From the NCBI RefSeq assembly GCF_027568515.1, contig NZ_JANKZF010000008.1, positions 1 through 64,000 on the forward strand: 64,000 nucleotides of DNA. Direction: 5' to 3'. Position numbers and translations under genes: made by a program. This DNA comes from Arthrobacter sp. HY1533 (GTDB lineage: Bacteria; Actinomycetota; Actinomycetes; Actinomycetales; Micrococcaceae). Numbering within the stretch: position 1 is the stretch's first letter; each line of letters starts with the position of its first letter. Positions 1 to 9,176 of the stretch are shown here, piece by piece. The notes below the pieces were generated by a model. It had not been told where the DNA came from. It worked only from the letters and a program-made list of their open reading frames with translations, and made no database searches.

Positions 1-65
1 CACACAGGGGGCGGTAAAATTATTAGAGGTGCTAAATGCGCCCCCCCGGCGCATAAACTTGAGAC

Positions 66-698
66 ATGCAAAAAACCACCACTGTGCCGCTGCGTGAGCG
101 GAACCGCCTGGAAACATGGGCGTTGATCCATGACAAGGCCTCGGGCCTGGCGCTCGAGGAGGGCATGGCAAAAACCACCGTGGAAGCCATTGCAGATGCC
201 TCCGGCATCTCCAAGCGCACCTTCTTCAACTACTTCCCCACCAAGGAAGACGCCGTGCTGGGAACCCAGCAGCCAACGCTCCCGGATGAGGCCGTGGCGG
301 ACTTTCGGGCCCACGGCGGGGAAGACCTGTTCGGCCGCACAGTGCGGCTCATGGTGGCCGTGATCCGGTCCATGTTTCCCGAAGCCTCCCTGGCGGAGCG
401 CCGCAAGGAACTCAAGGGCAAGTACCCGGAACTGAGCCGCACCATGATTGCGCACGTCACCGCCGCCGAGGGGCTGGTCGAATCGATCCTGGTGGAGCGC
501 TACGAGCAGGAAGACCCGCAGTTCGCCGAGGCCGGCCTGCCCGGCGGCCGCGACGGGGCCAAGGCGCTGCTGATGCTGGCCGGCACCGCCATGCGCTTCG
601 CGTTCAACCGCGACCCCTCCGCCGTCTCCGCCGGCGACACACAGTCCGTGGATGAATCCATTGAAATTTTCCGAGAGGCAATCAAAGCAACCCTATGA
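66..698 (+). CDS. TetR family transcriptional regulator
   Basis: This 210-residue protein has an N-terminal TetR helix-turn-helix. The segment around residues 25-65 contains AIADASGISKRTFFNYFPTK, the family recognition-helix pattern. The rest is a helical ligand domain with no recognisable signature. Its stop overlaps the start of the following MFS exporter by 4 bp (ATGA), so the two genes are translationally coupled. It is very likely the local repressor of that pump, with the effector being a drug or metabolite that the pump exports. The 65 bp upstream hold a G/C tract and an AT-rich segment that may carry the promoter. The window begins there, so upstream context is lost. Family assignment is firm; the ligand is unknown. 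Confidence 0.9.
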   Translation: MQKTTTVPLRERNRLETWALIHDKASGLALEEGMAKTTVEAIADASGISKRTFFNYFPTKEDAVLGTQQPTLPDEAVADFRAHGGEDLFGRTVRLMVAVIRSMFPEASLAERRKELKGKYPELSRTMIAHVTAAEGLVESILVERYEQEDPQFAEAGLPGGRDGAKALLMLAGTAMRFAFNRDPSAVSAGDTQSVDESIEIFREAIKATL

Positions 699-2332
699 GC
701 ACCCAAGCAACCGCTGAAACGCCGGCCGACCCCGCCGAGAAGCGCAAGATTGTCCTCCTGTTCGCAGGCCTCATGGTCACCATGCTGCTGGCATCGCTGA
801 ACCAGACAGTGCTCTCCAGCGCCCTGCCCACCATGGTGGGCGAGCTGAACGGCGTCGAGCACATGGCCTGGGCCATCACGGCGTTCATCCTGGCCTCCAC
901 CATCATGATGCCTGTCTACGGCAAGCTCGGAGACCTGCTGGGCCGCAAGCCCATGCTGCTGTTCGCGATCTCCATCTTCACGGTGGGCTCCGTCATCGGT
1001 GCGCTGGCCCCGGACATGGGCACGCTCATTGTTGCCCGAGTGGTCCAGGGCCTCGGCGGCGGTGGCTTGATGATCCTCTCCCAGGCGACCATTGCCGACG
1101 TCGTCCCCGCCCGTGAGCGCGGCAAGTACATGGGCATCATGGGCGGCGTCTTCGCGTTCTCCTCCGTGGCCGGACCGCTCATCGGCGGCGGGCTGACCGA
1201 GGGCCCGGGCTGGCGCTGGACATTCTGGATGAACGTTCCGCTGGCCGTGCTGGCCATTTTCGCCACGATCTTCCTGCTGCACGTGCCCAAGGTGGTCCAC
1301 ACCGTCCGGCCCAAGATCGACTACCTGGGCATGGCCCTGATCACCGTCGCCACCACGGCCATTGTGCTGGTGGGCACCTGGGGCGGCTCGCAGTTCGCGT
1401 GGTCATCGCCTGAAATTCTGGGCCTGGCCGCCGTCGCCGTTGTGACAGGCGTGCTGTTCGTGCTGGTGGAGCGCCGTGCCGCCGAGCCGGTCATGCCGAT
1501 GATGCTGTTCAAGAGCCGCAACTTCAACCTGACCACCATCGCCGGCCTGCTGACGGGCATCGCCATGTTCGGCGCCATTGGCTACATCCCCACCTACCTG
1601 CAGATGGCCACGGGCTACTCCGCCACGGTGGCCGGCCTGCTCATGATCCCCATGATGGCCTGCCTGCTGGTGGTCTCGATCATCGTGGGCCGCCGCGTTT
1701 CCGCCACGGGCCGCTACAAGCTCGCCCCCATTGTCGGTTCGGCAATCCTTGCCGTGGCGCTGCTGCTGCTGGCCACGCTGAAGGCCGAAACCCCCATTTA
1801 CATGCTGTGCATCTACCTCGGCATCATGGGCATCGGCCTGGGCGCCAGCATGCAGATCATGACCCTGGTGGCACAGAACTCGTTCCCGCTGAAGTTCGTG
1901 GGCACCGCCACCGCCGGGCAGAACTACTTCCGCCAGGTGGGTGCCACACTGGGCTCCGCCGTGGTGGGCGCAGTGTTCGCCACCCGCCTGCACGAGCTCG
2001 TCGCCGAGAAGCTCCCCGGCGGCACGGGCGGCGGGGGCGCCGGCTCCTTCACCCCGCACCTGGTCGCAGGCCTGCCCGAACCCATTAAGCGCCTCGTGAT
2101 CGAGTCCTACAACGAGGCACTCATCCCGCTGTTCCTGTGGATGGTGCCCCTGGCCGTGCTTGCCACGATCGTCCTGTGCTTCGTCAAGGAGGTCCCGCTG
2201 GCCACCAAGATCGACCGCGAAACGCCTGTGGACATCTCGCCGGCGGCCATGGCCGAGTTTGAGGCCGAGGTCAAGCACGACGACGCTGCCTCCGGTGAGT
2301 TGGAAGCGGAAGCTGCCGCGCCCGGCAAGTAG
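695..2332 (+). CDS. MFS multidrug exporter, DHA2 (14-TM) family
   Basis: The 545-residue membrane protein resembles EmrB/QacA-type DHA2 drug:proton antiporters. It has the early motif LNQTVLSSALPTMVGEL in TM1, the loop 2-3 motif GKLGDLLGRKP, and the motif-C-like GPLIGGGLTEGPGWRWTFWMN. The length and number of hydrophobic blocks fit 14 transmembrane segments. The C-terminal ~40 residues are hydrophilic and acidic (EAEVKHDDAASGELEAEAAAP). The ATG overlaps the stop of the TetR gene, so the pair forms an operon. Substrate cannot be deduced; export of a toxic compound sensed by the TetR partner is inferred. Confidence 0.92.
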   Translation: MSTQATAETPADPAEKRKIVLLFAGLMVTMLLASLNQTVLSSALPTMVGELNGVEHMAWAITAFILASTIMMPVYGKLGDLLGRKPMLLFAISIFTVGSVIGALAPDMGTLIVARVVQGLGGGGLMILSQATIADVVPARERGKYMGIMGGVFAFSSVAGPLIGGGLTEGPGWRWTFWMNVPLAVLAIFATIFLLHVPKVVHTVRPKIDYLGMALITVATTAIVLVGTWGGSQFAWSSPEILGLAAVAVVTGVLFVLVERRAAEPVMPMMLFKSRNFNLTTIAGLLTGIAMFGAIGYIPTYLQMATGYSATVAGLLMIPMMACLLVVSIIVGRRVSATGRYKLAPIVGSAILAVALLLLATLKAETPIYMLCIYLGIMGIGLGASMQIMTLVAQNSFPLKFVGTATAGQNYFRQVGATLGSAVVGAVFATRLHELVAEKLPGGTGGGGAGSFTPHLVAGLPEPIKRLVIESYNEALIPLFLWMVPLAVLATIVLCFVKEVPLATKIDRETPVDISPAAMAEFEAEVKHDDAASGELEAEAAAPGK

Positions 2333-2347
2333 GCAACAGCAGCTCCT

Positions 2348-2386
2348 GCAGCGCAGCTGCCGCACCTTGTGCGGCTGCTGCGCTGC
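2348..2386. terminator. Bidirectional terminator hairpin
   Basis: An 18-bp stem with one mismatch and a 3-nt CTT loop (arms GCAGCGCAGCTGCCGCAC and its near complement) lies between the convergent MFS and ABC ATPase genes. It is followed by AATTGTTT, so it can end both transcripts. Confidence 0.7.
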
Positions 2387-2392
2387 AATTGT

Positions 2393-3067
2393 TTAATCGT
2401 CCTCGGTGAGCTTGCCGCGGGCCAACCTGAACTTCCTGTCGGTCTGCGAAGCCAGTGCCTGGTCGTGGGTGACCACCAGGATGGTTGTCTTCTTCTCGTG
2501 GGCCAGGCGCCGCAGCAGCTCGATGATCAGCTCGCCTGTTTCATCGTCTAGGTTTCCTGTGGGCTCATCGGCCAGGATCAGCTTCGGGTTGTTGGCCAGT
2601 GCCCTGGCGATTGCCACCCGCTGTTGCATGCCGCCGGAGAGCCGGTTGGCCTTGCGGGAATGCATCTCCTCGGTCAGCCCCACCTGGTTCAGCAGTTCCG
2701 CCGCCCGTGCACTGCGCGCGGAGTGGGACCGGCCCGCGAACTCCATGGGCAGCATGACGTTCTCCTGGGCGGAGAGGTTCGGGATCAGGTTGTAGGACTG
2801 GAACACAAAGCCAATGTCGTCCCGGCGGTAGGCCGTCAGCTTCCGGTCGGGCAGCTTGGAAATGTTGACGTCGTCCACCACCACGTCGCCCGAGGTGGCC
2901 TTGTCCAGGGCTCCCAGCAGGGACAGCAGCGTGCTCTTTCCGCTGCCGCTCTTGCCCAGGATCGCCGCGAATGTTCCCTGCTCCAAGCTGAAGCTGACAC
3001 CGTTGACGGGCTTGATGGTGCGGTCCCCGGAATTGAAGGTCTTGACTACATCTGTGACGCTCAGCAT
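2393..3067 (-). CDS. ABC transporter ATP-binding protein, MacB/LolD-like
   Basis: This 224-residue ATPase has Walker A GKSGSGKST near residue 37, the signature LSGGMQQRVAIARAL, Walker B LILADEPTGNLD and a switch His in VVTHD. ADEPTGNLD is typical of the MacB/LolD/FtsE-like (type VII) group that pairs with FtsX-type permeases. The permease gene lies 3 bp upstream on the same strand, so both belong to one operon. Such pairs move lipoproteins, peptides or antibiotics, or couple ATP hydrolysis to work outside the membrane. The substrate here is unknown. Confidence 0.92.
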   Translation of the reverse strand: MLSVTDVVKTFNSGDRTIKPVNGVSFSLEQGTFAAILGKSGSGKSTLLSLLGALDKATSGDVVVDDVNISKLPDRKLTAYRRDDIGFVFQSYNLIPNLSAQENVMLPMEFAGRSHSARSARAAELLNQVGLTEEMHSRKANRLSGGMQQRVAIARALANNPKLILADEPTGNLDDETGELIIELLRRLAHEKKTTILVVTHDQALASQTDRKFRLARGKLTEDD

Positions 3068-3070
3068 GGC

Positions 3071-4513
3071 TTACTCTCCTCGAAGGACTTCAATGGGGCG
3101 GACTTTTGCGGTCAGCAGGGCCGGGATGAGGGCGCCTATCGCGGCGATCAGCAAGATGCCGACGGCGCCCATCACCAATGTCTGCCAGCCCACGGACGTG
3201 CTGATGGTGCCGATGAGTTGTTCGGCGCCGGCCAGGGCGCCGCGGGTGCGCGCAAATCCGCCCCCGCCGAATCCGCCGCCGCCCGGGGTACTGCCGGGGC
3301 CGGCCGCGGTGGTGCTGGCCGAGGGAGTGTTGCCAGAGACCAGGGCATTGGCGATGGGGCTGCTGCTGAACGCCGCAACCACGGCACCCACCACTGTCCC
3401 CAGCACCACCAGCACCATGGCTTCCAGCACGAACTGGACACCGATGGTCCGGTTGGATGCCCCGATGGCCTTCAGGACGCCAATTTCGCGGCGCCGTTCG
3501 CGCACCACCATGATCATGATCAGCAGCACGATCAACCCCGCCGTCGCCAGGGAAGCAATGTAGGCAATGAGGGAAATATTGGCCACGCTGCCCAGCGAGG
3601 AGATGGCGGACTGGAGGTTGGCCGAGCCGGCCGTGACGTCCACGTTGCTGGCGCCCAGTGCGGAAGTCAGTGCGGCTTGGGTGCTGGCAACGTTGTCGAT
3701 GCTGTTGACCTGCACTGTGAGGCTGCTGAGCTGTCCGGCCTGGTCGGTCAACGCTTGGGTTGCGGCGAGGGGAAGGTAGATGGCGTTGTTCTCGAAGGTG
3801 TCCCCGGCGTCAAAGATTCCGGTGACGGTCATGGTCCGGTCCTGCACAGTGAACGTCGATCCCACCTTGAGTGAGTTCTTGGTGGCCAGGGTGCTGCCCA
3901 CCAGGGCCTGGGTTGAGGCTGCATCAAAGTTGTTCAGCTGATTGCCGTTGGTGACATTGATGGCTGTGCCCGTGGCCGTTGTTGAGGCGGCAACACCCGT
4001 TGCCTGGATGGGGATGCTGAATGTGGGCGCGGCCGTGCCGCCGGCTGGTGCCGAACCGCCGTTGCTGTTGTTCCGCTGGCCAATGGACCCCGGCGCCACG
4101 GCAGACACCAGGCTGGTGGTGCCACTGGCGCCGAAGCCCCCGCCGGGCCCGCCGCGTCCGGGTGCAGCCGATTCACCCGTGCCCGTGGTGGATCCCGTGG
4201 CTTCTGCCGCGTTTCTCAACCTCACCACCAGCGTCCCCGTGACTGATGTGACGTTGTCCACCGCCGAGGCCTTGGCCAGCTCCGCCTCGGTCAGTGGCTC
4301 GCCGCCGCCGAGCCCGCCGCGGGAACCGGCCGGATTGACAGTCAGCGTGTTGCCCACCGACGCCTTGAGGGAATCCACCCTGCTGCCGACGGCCTCGTTG
4401 GCCACCAGCATGGCAAGGGCCAAACCTATGGCGACGGCCAGGATCACCACCACGGCACCGCTGCGCACCTTGTTGCGAAACGCGTTGCCCACGCTCCGAG
4501 AAACCACTCCCAT
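3071..4513 (-). CDS. FtsX-like permease of MacB-type ABC transporter
   Basis: The 480-residue protein has one N-terminal TM (VVVILAVAIGLALAMLVA), a large extracytoplasmic domain of about 270 residues, and three C-terminal TMs ending in LLTAKVRPIEVLRGE. That is the MacB_PCD plus FtsX architecture. I chose the ATG at 4513 because AGGGAG lies 6 bases ahead of it, giving an N-terminus MGVVSRSVGNAFRNKVR; an in-frame start 15 codons upstream has no ribosome site. The extracytoplasmic part contains glycine-rich loops (GRGGPGGGFGASG) and a second Gly block, GGGGFGGGGF, between TM segments, which is unusual. It forms an operon with the downstream ATPase. Confidence 0.88.
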   Translation of the reverse strand: MGVVSRSVGNAFRNKVRSGAVVVILAVAIGLALAMLVANEAVGSRVDSLKASVGNTLTVNPAGSRGGLGGGEPLTEAELAKASAVDNVTSVTGTLVVRLRNAAEATGSTTGTGESAAPGRGGPGGGFGASGTTSLVSAVAPGSIGQRNNSNGGSAPAGGTAAPTFSIPIQATGVAASTTATGTAINVTNGNQLNNFDAASTQALVGSTLATKNSLKVGSTFTVQDRTMTVTGIFDAGDTFENNAIYLPLAATQALTDQAGQLSSLTVQVNSIDNVASTQAALTSALGASNVDVTAGSANLQSAISSLGSVANISLIAYIASLATAGLIVLLIMIMVVRERRREIGVLKAIGASNRTIGVQFVLEAMVLVVLGTVVGAVVAAFSSSPIANALVSGNTPSASTTAAGPGSTPGGGGFGGGGFARTRGALAGAEQLIGTISTSVGWQTLVMGAVGILLIAAIGALIPALLTAKVRPIEVLRGE

Positions 4514-4675
4514 GTCCAGCTCCCTGCACTTGCAGCCGCCCTCGCGGCGGCCGTTCACTGTTCATGTTCTGGCCGCGTTTGTGGGGTTTGTGGTGCGGGG
4601 GCTGTGAGTGGGCTGTGAGAACGCATCCCGGTAGACTGGGGGCAGCGAACACATGCCAACGTAATTGAGGGTCTC

Positions 4676-5749
4676 TTGCCAGAATTCACCGCCCGATTTG
4701 CCACCGCCGCCGAGATTGACCAGTGGGACACGCTGGTCACCGGCAACCCCAACGGCGGCAACATTTTGCAATCCGAAGCGTTTGCGGCCACCAAGAAAAA
4801 CTACGGCTGGGACATCCAGCACGTGGCGTTTGAGGGCCCGGAGTACACCAGCTATAACCTGGTCCTGCAAAAATCCTTCCCCATCCTGGGCAAGTTCTGG
4901 TACCTCATCAAGGGGCCGGACACGGCGTCCGTCGAGCACATTCCGGCCATGCTTGATGCCCTGCGCGCCTTCGTGAAAAGGGCCAGGCTGAACGTCTTCG
5001 CCGCCAAGATCGAGCCGGACATTGTGGCCTCCGAGGAGGCGCGTGCGGTGCTGGAGTCGGCCGGGCTCATCAAGGTCCCGGACCTGCAGCCCAACGACAG
5101 CACGGCCCTTCTGGACATCTCCCCGGAGTCCAATGAGCTGCTCCGCAAGCTGCACTCGCGCGGCCGCAACGCCGTGCGTCGCGCCATGCGCGAAGGCGTT
5201 GAGGTGGTCCGCATGGAACCCACCGAGGCAACCATGAAGACCATGTACGAGCTCATGGTGGGCACCATCACGGCCAAGTCCACCGCCACGGCACGTGACT
5301 TTGAGTACTACCGCCAGTTCTGGACCGAGTTCACCAAGCGCGGCCAGGGCCACTTCTACTTTGTCTACGAAGACGGCGTGCCCTCGGTGGGGGCGTTTGT
5401 CATCAACTACGGTTCCAAGGCCACCTACAAGGACGGCGGCTCGCTGCAGAAGCGCAACCAGTACGGTGACTCGCACCTGGTCCAGTGGGTTGCCATCAAT
5501 GACATGAAGGAACTCGGGGCCGTGCAGTACGACTTCTGCGGCACACCGCCCTCGGACCGGCTCAAGGACCCCACGCACCCGCACCACGGGTTGGGCCTGT
5601 TCAAGACAAGCTTTTCCAAGACTGTCACCGACTTTGTGGGTTGCTACGACCTGGTGCTCAGCCCGCTGCGGTATAAATTGTGGTCTACGGCGGGTGAGCG
5701 GGTGTTCCGCCAGCTGTACATCCGCCGGACCGGGAAGCAGTTCTACTAA
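4676..5749 (+). CDS. FemAB-family peptidoglycan bridge-forming peptidyltransferase
   Basis: The 357-residue protein resembles the FemA/FemB/FemX and MurM group, which adds amino acids from aminoacyl-tRNA to lipid II side chains. Visible features are the double GNAT-like fold elements, SRGRNAVRRAMREGVEV in the middle, and YVFEDG/GAFVINYGSKATYKDGGS near residues 235-260, as expected for Fem ligases. The TTG start at 4676 follows TGAGGG. The gene stands alone between the FtsX operon and a ThrE-like exporter. In Arthrobacter relatives, interpeptide bridges differ between species, so this enzyme probably adds one of the bridge residues; which one cannot be read from sequence. Confidence 0.85.
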   Translation: MPEFTARFATAAEIDQWDTLVTGNPNGGNILQSEAFAATKKNYGWDIQHVAFEGPEYTSYNLVLQKSFPILGKFWYLIKGPDTASVEHIPAMLDALRAFVKRARLNVFAAKIEPDIVASEEARAVLESAGLIKVPDLQPNDSTALLDISPESNELLRKLHSRGRNAVRRAMREGVEVVRMEPTEATMKTMYELMVGTITAKSTATARDFEYYRQFWTEFTKRGQGHFYFVYEDGVPSVGAFVINYGSKATYKDGGSLQKRNQYGDSHLVQWVAINDMKELGAVQYDFCGTPPSDRLKDPTHPHHGLGLFKTSFSKTVTDFVGCYDLVLSPLRYKLWSTAGERVFRQLYIRRTGKQFY

Positions 5750-5820
5750 GACATTTCAGACGGTGTGGGCGGCGGCAGATCCCGCCGCCCACACCCCACG
5801 CCAGGCACCAGGGAGCATGA

Positions 5821-7302
5821 ATGGCCACCAATCCCAGCAGCCGGGAATCGAGTTCCAAGGCGCCGGCCGCCGGCCTGATTCCGGTGGTGCCGGCCGCCAA
5901 GCCCAACAAGGCCGCGCGGAATGTGCTGCGCAAGCTGGTGCAGGGGGAGGCCCCGCCCACGGCACCCATGAACATCGTGGACAGGCTGGCTGGCAGCCCC
6001 TACGCCAACTTCACCATCCAGGTGGGCAAGGCCGAGGAATCCTCGCGCAAGACCATTGACTTTGCGCTGCGCCTGGCCGAGACCATGTTCCGCTACGGGG
6101 CAGGCGCCCTCGAGGTTGAGACGAGCATCATTGCCGTCACCGCTGCCCTGGGCCTGCGCAACATTGAAGTGGACATCACCAACCAGTCGGTCATCATCAA
6201 CTACGCGCCCCGGGACGCTGTGCCCATCACGCTGCTGCGGGTGGTCCGCTCCTGGACAAACAACTATGCGGGCCTCGTGGAGGTCCACGAACTGGTCACC
6301 GACATTGTCAGCGGCGGAGTCACCAGGGACGAGGCCTACCGGCGGCTGGACGTGATCGTCAAGAAGCCCAAGCCGTTCCCGCGCTGGATGGTTTCGGTGG
6401 CCGAGGCCGTGTTTGCCGCCGCAGTGGTCGGCGTCATCGGCGGCACCATCTTCGGCATGATGGTGGCCTTTGCCACGATCCTGTTGGCCGGGCAAGTGGC
6501 CCGCGTCCTGGGCAGGTGGCGCGTCCCGGACTTCTTTGTCACCTCCATCAGCTCCTTCATCGTCACCATCGTGGCGGTGCTGTGCTTCATGTTCCACGTC
6601 CCGCTGAGCCCCTCCATAGTGGTGGCCGGCGGAATCCTGCTCATGCTGCCATCGGGCAGGCTCGTCTCGGCCGTGCAGGATGCCATCAACGGCTTCCCGG
6701 TCACGGCGGCCGGTCGGTTCCTTTCGGCCTTCCTGACCTTCGGCGCCATTGTCGCCGGCATTGCCGTGGCACTGGTGACCAGCACACTCTTTGGCGCCGA
6801 CAGGCTCAATGTGGCCGAGACACTCTCGGGCACACTGCCGCTGCCACTGGTGTTGGCGCTCGTGGCGCTGGCCACCGTGGCCATCTGCATCGCCGAACAA
6901 ACGTCCAAGAAACTGCTGGTCCCCACCACCGCCGTGGCCCTGGCCGGCTACCTCGTCTACAACTTCGGCATGGTGTTTGGCCTGGGCGGCCGCTTCGCCC
7001 CGGCCCTGGCCGCCGTGGTGATCGGCATCCTGGCCCGGATCGTCGCCCTCCGGCTCGGGGCGCCCCAGCTCGTGGTGGCGGTGCCCTCGGTCATCTTCCT
7101 GCTGGTGGGGTTGTCCATTTTCCGCGCCATGTTCGTCATGACGCTCACACCCGAGGACTCCGTGACCGGTGCCGTGGGCATCTTCAACGCCCTCATTGTC
7201 ATCCTGGCCGTGGCGGCCGGCGTGGTTCTGGGCGACAACATCGCACGGCCCTTCACCCGCAGCAACGGCCACAAGGACAACCGCCGCAACCGCCGCCGCT
7301 AG
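5821..7302 (+). CDS. ThrE-type threonine/serine exporter family protein
   Basis: The 493-residue protein has a soluble N-terminal portion (residues 1-190, DUF1212-like, with RLAETMFRYGAGALEVE and NQSVIINYAPR). About ten hydrophobic segments follow, combining the ThrE N-terminal and DUF3815-like C-terminal halves in one chain as in C. glutamicum ThrE. The family exports threonine and serine using the proton motive force. The start ATG is preceded by AGGGAGC. The gene ends 24 bp before the convergent siderophore-interacting protein gene. The last residues are basic (HKDNRRNRRR). The substrate is assigned by family only. Confidence 0.86.
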   Translation: MATNPSSRESSSKAPAAGLIPVVPAAKPNKAARNVLRKLVQGEAPPTAPMNIVDRLAGSPYANFTIQVGKAEESSRKTIDFALRLAETMFRYGAGALEVETSIIAVTAALGLRNIEVDITNQSVIINYAPRDAVPITLLRVVRSWTNNYAGLVEVHELVTDIVSGGVTRDEAYRRLDVIVKKPKPFPRWMVSVAEAVFAAAVVGVIGGTIFGMMVAFATILLAGQVARVLGRWRVPDFFVTSISSFIVTIVAVLCFMFHVPLSPSIVVAGGILLMLPSGRLVSAVQDAINGFPVTAAGRFLSAFLTFGAIVAGIAVALVTSTLFGADRLNVAETLSGTLPLPLVLALVALATVAICIAEQTSKKLLVPTTAVALAGYLVYNFGMVFGLGGRFAPALAAVVIGILARIVALRLGAPQLVVAVPSVIFLLVGLSIFRAMFVMTLTPEDSVTGAVGIFNALIVILAVAAGVVLGDNIARPFTRSNGHKDNRRNRRR

Positions 7303-7326
7303 GTCCGCCGAGCACGGCAGATACGG

Positions 7327-8181
7327 CTACAGGATCTTGCCGATGGGTTCCTTCTTTTCGGCCTGGAAGTAGTCCTCCGTGCGGCCGTACGCCCAATAGC
7401 CGGAGAGGGAAACCTGGCCGCGTTCCAGGCCGCGCTGCTTGAACAGGATGTCGCGCAGGGCCTTCATGTATTCGCGTTCCCCGTGGACAAACGCGTCGAC
7501 GCGGCCTTCCTGCCAGGCGCCGTTGGCCACGGCGTCCAGCAGTGCGGTGCTGGCATCGGGGGTTGCCCCGTTGCGGAAAACCCAGGTGAGTTCGACGGCG
7601 TCGGGCTTGTCCAGCGGCTGGATGTCCTCCGCGGTGTCGACCTCAATGTATGCCTGTCCCCGGGCGCCGGCCGGCAGGGATTCCAGGGCCGCGGCGATGG
7701 CGGGCAGTGCCGACTCGTCGCCGGCAAAGAGGAACCAGTCGGCGTCGGGGTTGGGGCGGTAGGCGCCGCCCGGGCCGGTGAAGATGATGCGGTCCCCGGG
7801 CGCGGCCGAGGCGGCCCAGGGGCCCGCGAGGCCGGCGTCGCCGTGGACCACGAAGTCAATGGCAACTTCCTGCGCCGCGGCGTCGAAGCTGCGAACAGTG
7901 TAGGTGCGGGTCACGGGCCAGTGCTCGCGCGGCATGGTCTCGCGCAGGGCAAACACGTCCACGGGCTCGGCATACTCAACGCCCGGCTGCAGGAAATGAA
8001 TCTTCACATACATGTCCGTTGCGTCCTTGGGCTCAAACTCGGCCAGCCCGGGACCGCCGGCAACCACGCGCACCATGTGCGGGCTGAGCTGCTCGGTGCG
8101 GAGCACCCGGAGGGAGAACTGGGGGCGGGGCTTGACGGCGGGCGCCACGACGGCGGCGGATGCGGACTCGGATGATGTCAC
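7327..8181 (-). CDS. Siderophore-interacting protein (FAD-dependent ferric-siderophore reductase)
   Basis: This 284-residue flavoprotein resembles ViuB/YqjH/SIP. It has the FAD-binding motif RTYTVRSF near residue 95, a domain entry LFAGDESALPAIAAALESLP in the NAD(P)H-binding half, and the C-terminal SGYWAYGRTEDYF, equivalent to GYWRRG in the family. It reduces ferric siderophores in the cytoplasm to release iron. The start is GTG with AGGAG six bases ahead. An iron-box palindrome lies about 55 bp upstream, so repression by a DtxR/IdeR protein under iron sufficiency is likely. No siderophore uptake genes are adjacent. Confidence 0.9.
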   Translation of the reverse strand: MTSSESASAAVVAPAVKPRPQFSLRVLRTEQLSPHMVRVVAGGPGLAEFEPKDATDMYVKIHFLQPGVEYAEPVDVFALRETMPREHWPVTRTYTVRSFDAAAQEVAIDFVVHGDAGLAGPWAASAAPGDRIIFTGPGGAYRPNPDADWFLFAGDESALPAIAAALESLPAGARGQAYIEVDTAEDIQPLDKPDAVELTWVFRNGATPDASTALLDAVANGAWQEGRVDAFVHGEREYMKALRDILFKQRGLERGQVSLSGYWAYGRTEDYFQAEKKEPIGKIL

Positions 8182-8236
8182 TTGAACTCCTGGTGCCGGG
8201 CACGCGCCCGGCCTTGCGGCACGGGACCCGCGCCAA

Positions 8237-8252
8237 GTTAGGTTGTCCTAAC
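8237..8252 (-). promoter_or_regulatory. DtxR/IdeR-type iron box
   Basis: GTTAGGTTGTCCTAAC is a perfect 6-4-6 inverted repeat matching the core of the TTAGGTTAGNCTAACC iron box. It sits upstream of the siderophore-interacting protein gene, and a DtxR-family gene lies at 30139-30834 in this window. Confidence 0.75.
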
Positions 8253-8261
8253 GAGTCTAGT

Positions 8262-9026
8262 TCACGGCGGCAGCTTCCAGTCGACAGGGGTGGCGCCTTG
8301 CGCTGAGAGCAGATCGTTGACGCGGCTGAACGGCCTGGACCCGAAGAAGCCCCGCGAGGCTGATAACGGGCTCGGATGCGCCGATTCGATCACGGCCGTG
8401 CCCTCCAGCATCGGCGCGAGGCGCTGGGCGTCGTTGCCCCACAGCACGCTGACCAGCGGCTGAGCCCGTGCGGCCAGGGTGGTGATGACAGCATCGGTGA
8501 CCTCCTCCCAACCACGACGGCGGTGCGAACCTGCCTGGCCCGGCGCCACCGTGAGCACCCGGTTCAGGAGCAGGACGCCCTGCCGGGACCAGGCGCCAAG
8601 GTCGCCGTGGGCGGCCGGCGGGATGCCCAGGTCCGTGTGCAATTCCTTGTAGATGTTGTTCAGGCTGCGGGGGAGGGGGCGGGTGGTCTTGTCCACCGAA
8701 AAGGCCAGGCCCACCGAATGCCCCGGGGTGGGGTAGGGATCCTGCCCCACGATGAGGACCTTCACCTCCGCCAAGGGGGTGCCCAAGGCCCGCAGCACCT
8801 GGGTGGGAAGGGGCAGGAAGCGGGTTCCGGCGTCGTACTCGGCGTTGAGCATGGCACCCAGGCGGCGCAGGGCCGGATCCTGGGCGGACAGGGCCTGCGC
8901 CCAATCCGGCGACACCAGCTCCAAAGGGGCTTCCCGCAGTGTGGCCAAGGCCTTGAGCTGGACGGCATCCCAGGGTGTCGGGGCGGGGAGGTCAAAAAGG
9001 GGCTCGGTGCTGTCCATGAAGTCCAT
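8262..9026 (-). CDS. ung: Uracil-DNA glycosylase (family 1)
   Basis: The enzyme excises uracil from DNA as the first step of base excision repair. The water-activating loop [17 protein letters not shown], the LLLNRVLTV strand, and the [17 protein letters not shown] loop with its catalytic His are all present. At about 254 residues it is slightly longer than E. coli Ung (229) at the N-terminus. Several ATGs lie near the start (9077, 9044, 9026, 9017) and none has a clear ribosome site. I take 9026 because the conserved sequence begins shortly after it. The gene is divergent from DUF3263. Confidence 0.93.
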   Translation of the reverse strand: MDFMDSTEPLFDLPAPTPWDAVQLKALATLREAPLELVSPDWAQALSAQDPALRRLGAMLNAEYDAGTRFLPLPTQVLRALGTPLAEVKVLIVGQDPYPTPGHSVGLAFSVDKTTRPLPRSLNNIYKELHTDLGIPPAAHGDLGAWSRQGVLLLNRVLTVAPGQAGSHRRRGWEEVTDAVITTLAARAQPLVSVLWGNDAQRLAPMLEGTAVIESAHPSPLSASRGFFGSRPFSRVNDLLSAQGATPVDWKLPP

Positions 9027-9176
9027 TCTGGGCCATCGGGACATGCAGCTCACGCCCATGCCCATGCGTGGGCCCAAATGACATGGCTGTCATTCGCACT
9101 TATCATTGAAAGGGCAGGCCAAAATTGCAACGCCCGCACAAACTTACGCAGCACAAGGATTCAAGGGAGGGCCGTC

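Noticed and set aside
5746-7272. A 508-codon antisense frame over the ThrE-like gene
   Set aside because: His/Gly/Asp-rich shadow translation without domain or start signals; the sense frame is a membrane protein.
8376-9176. An N-terminal extension of the DUF3263 protein of about 267 residues
   Set aside because: It is antisense of ung; the GTG at 9177 has a strong ribosome site and gives the family's usual length.
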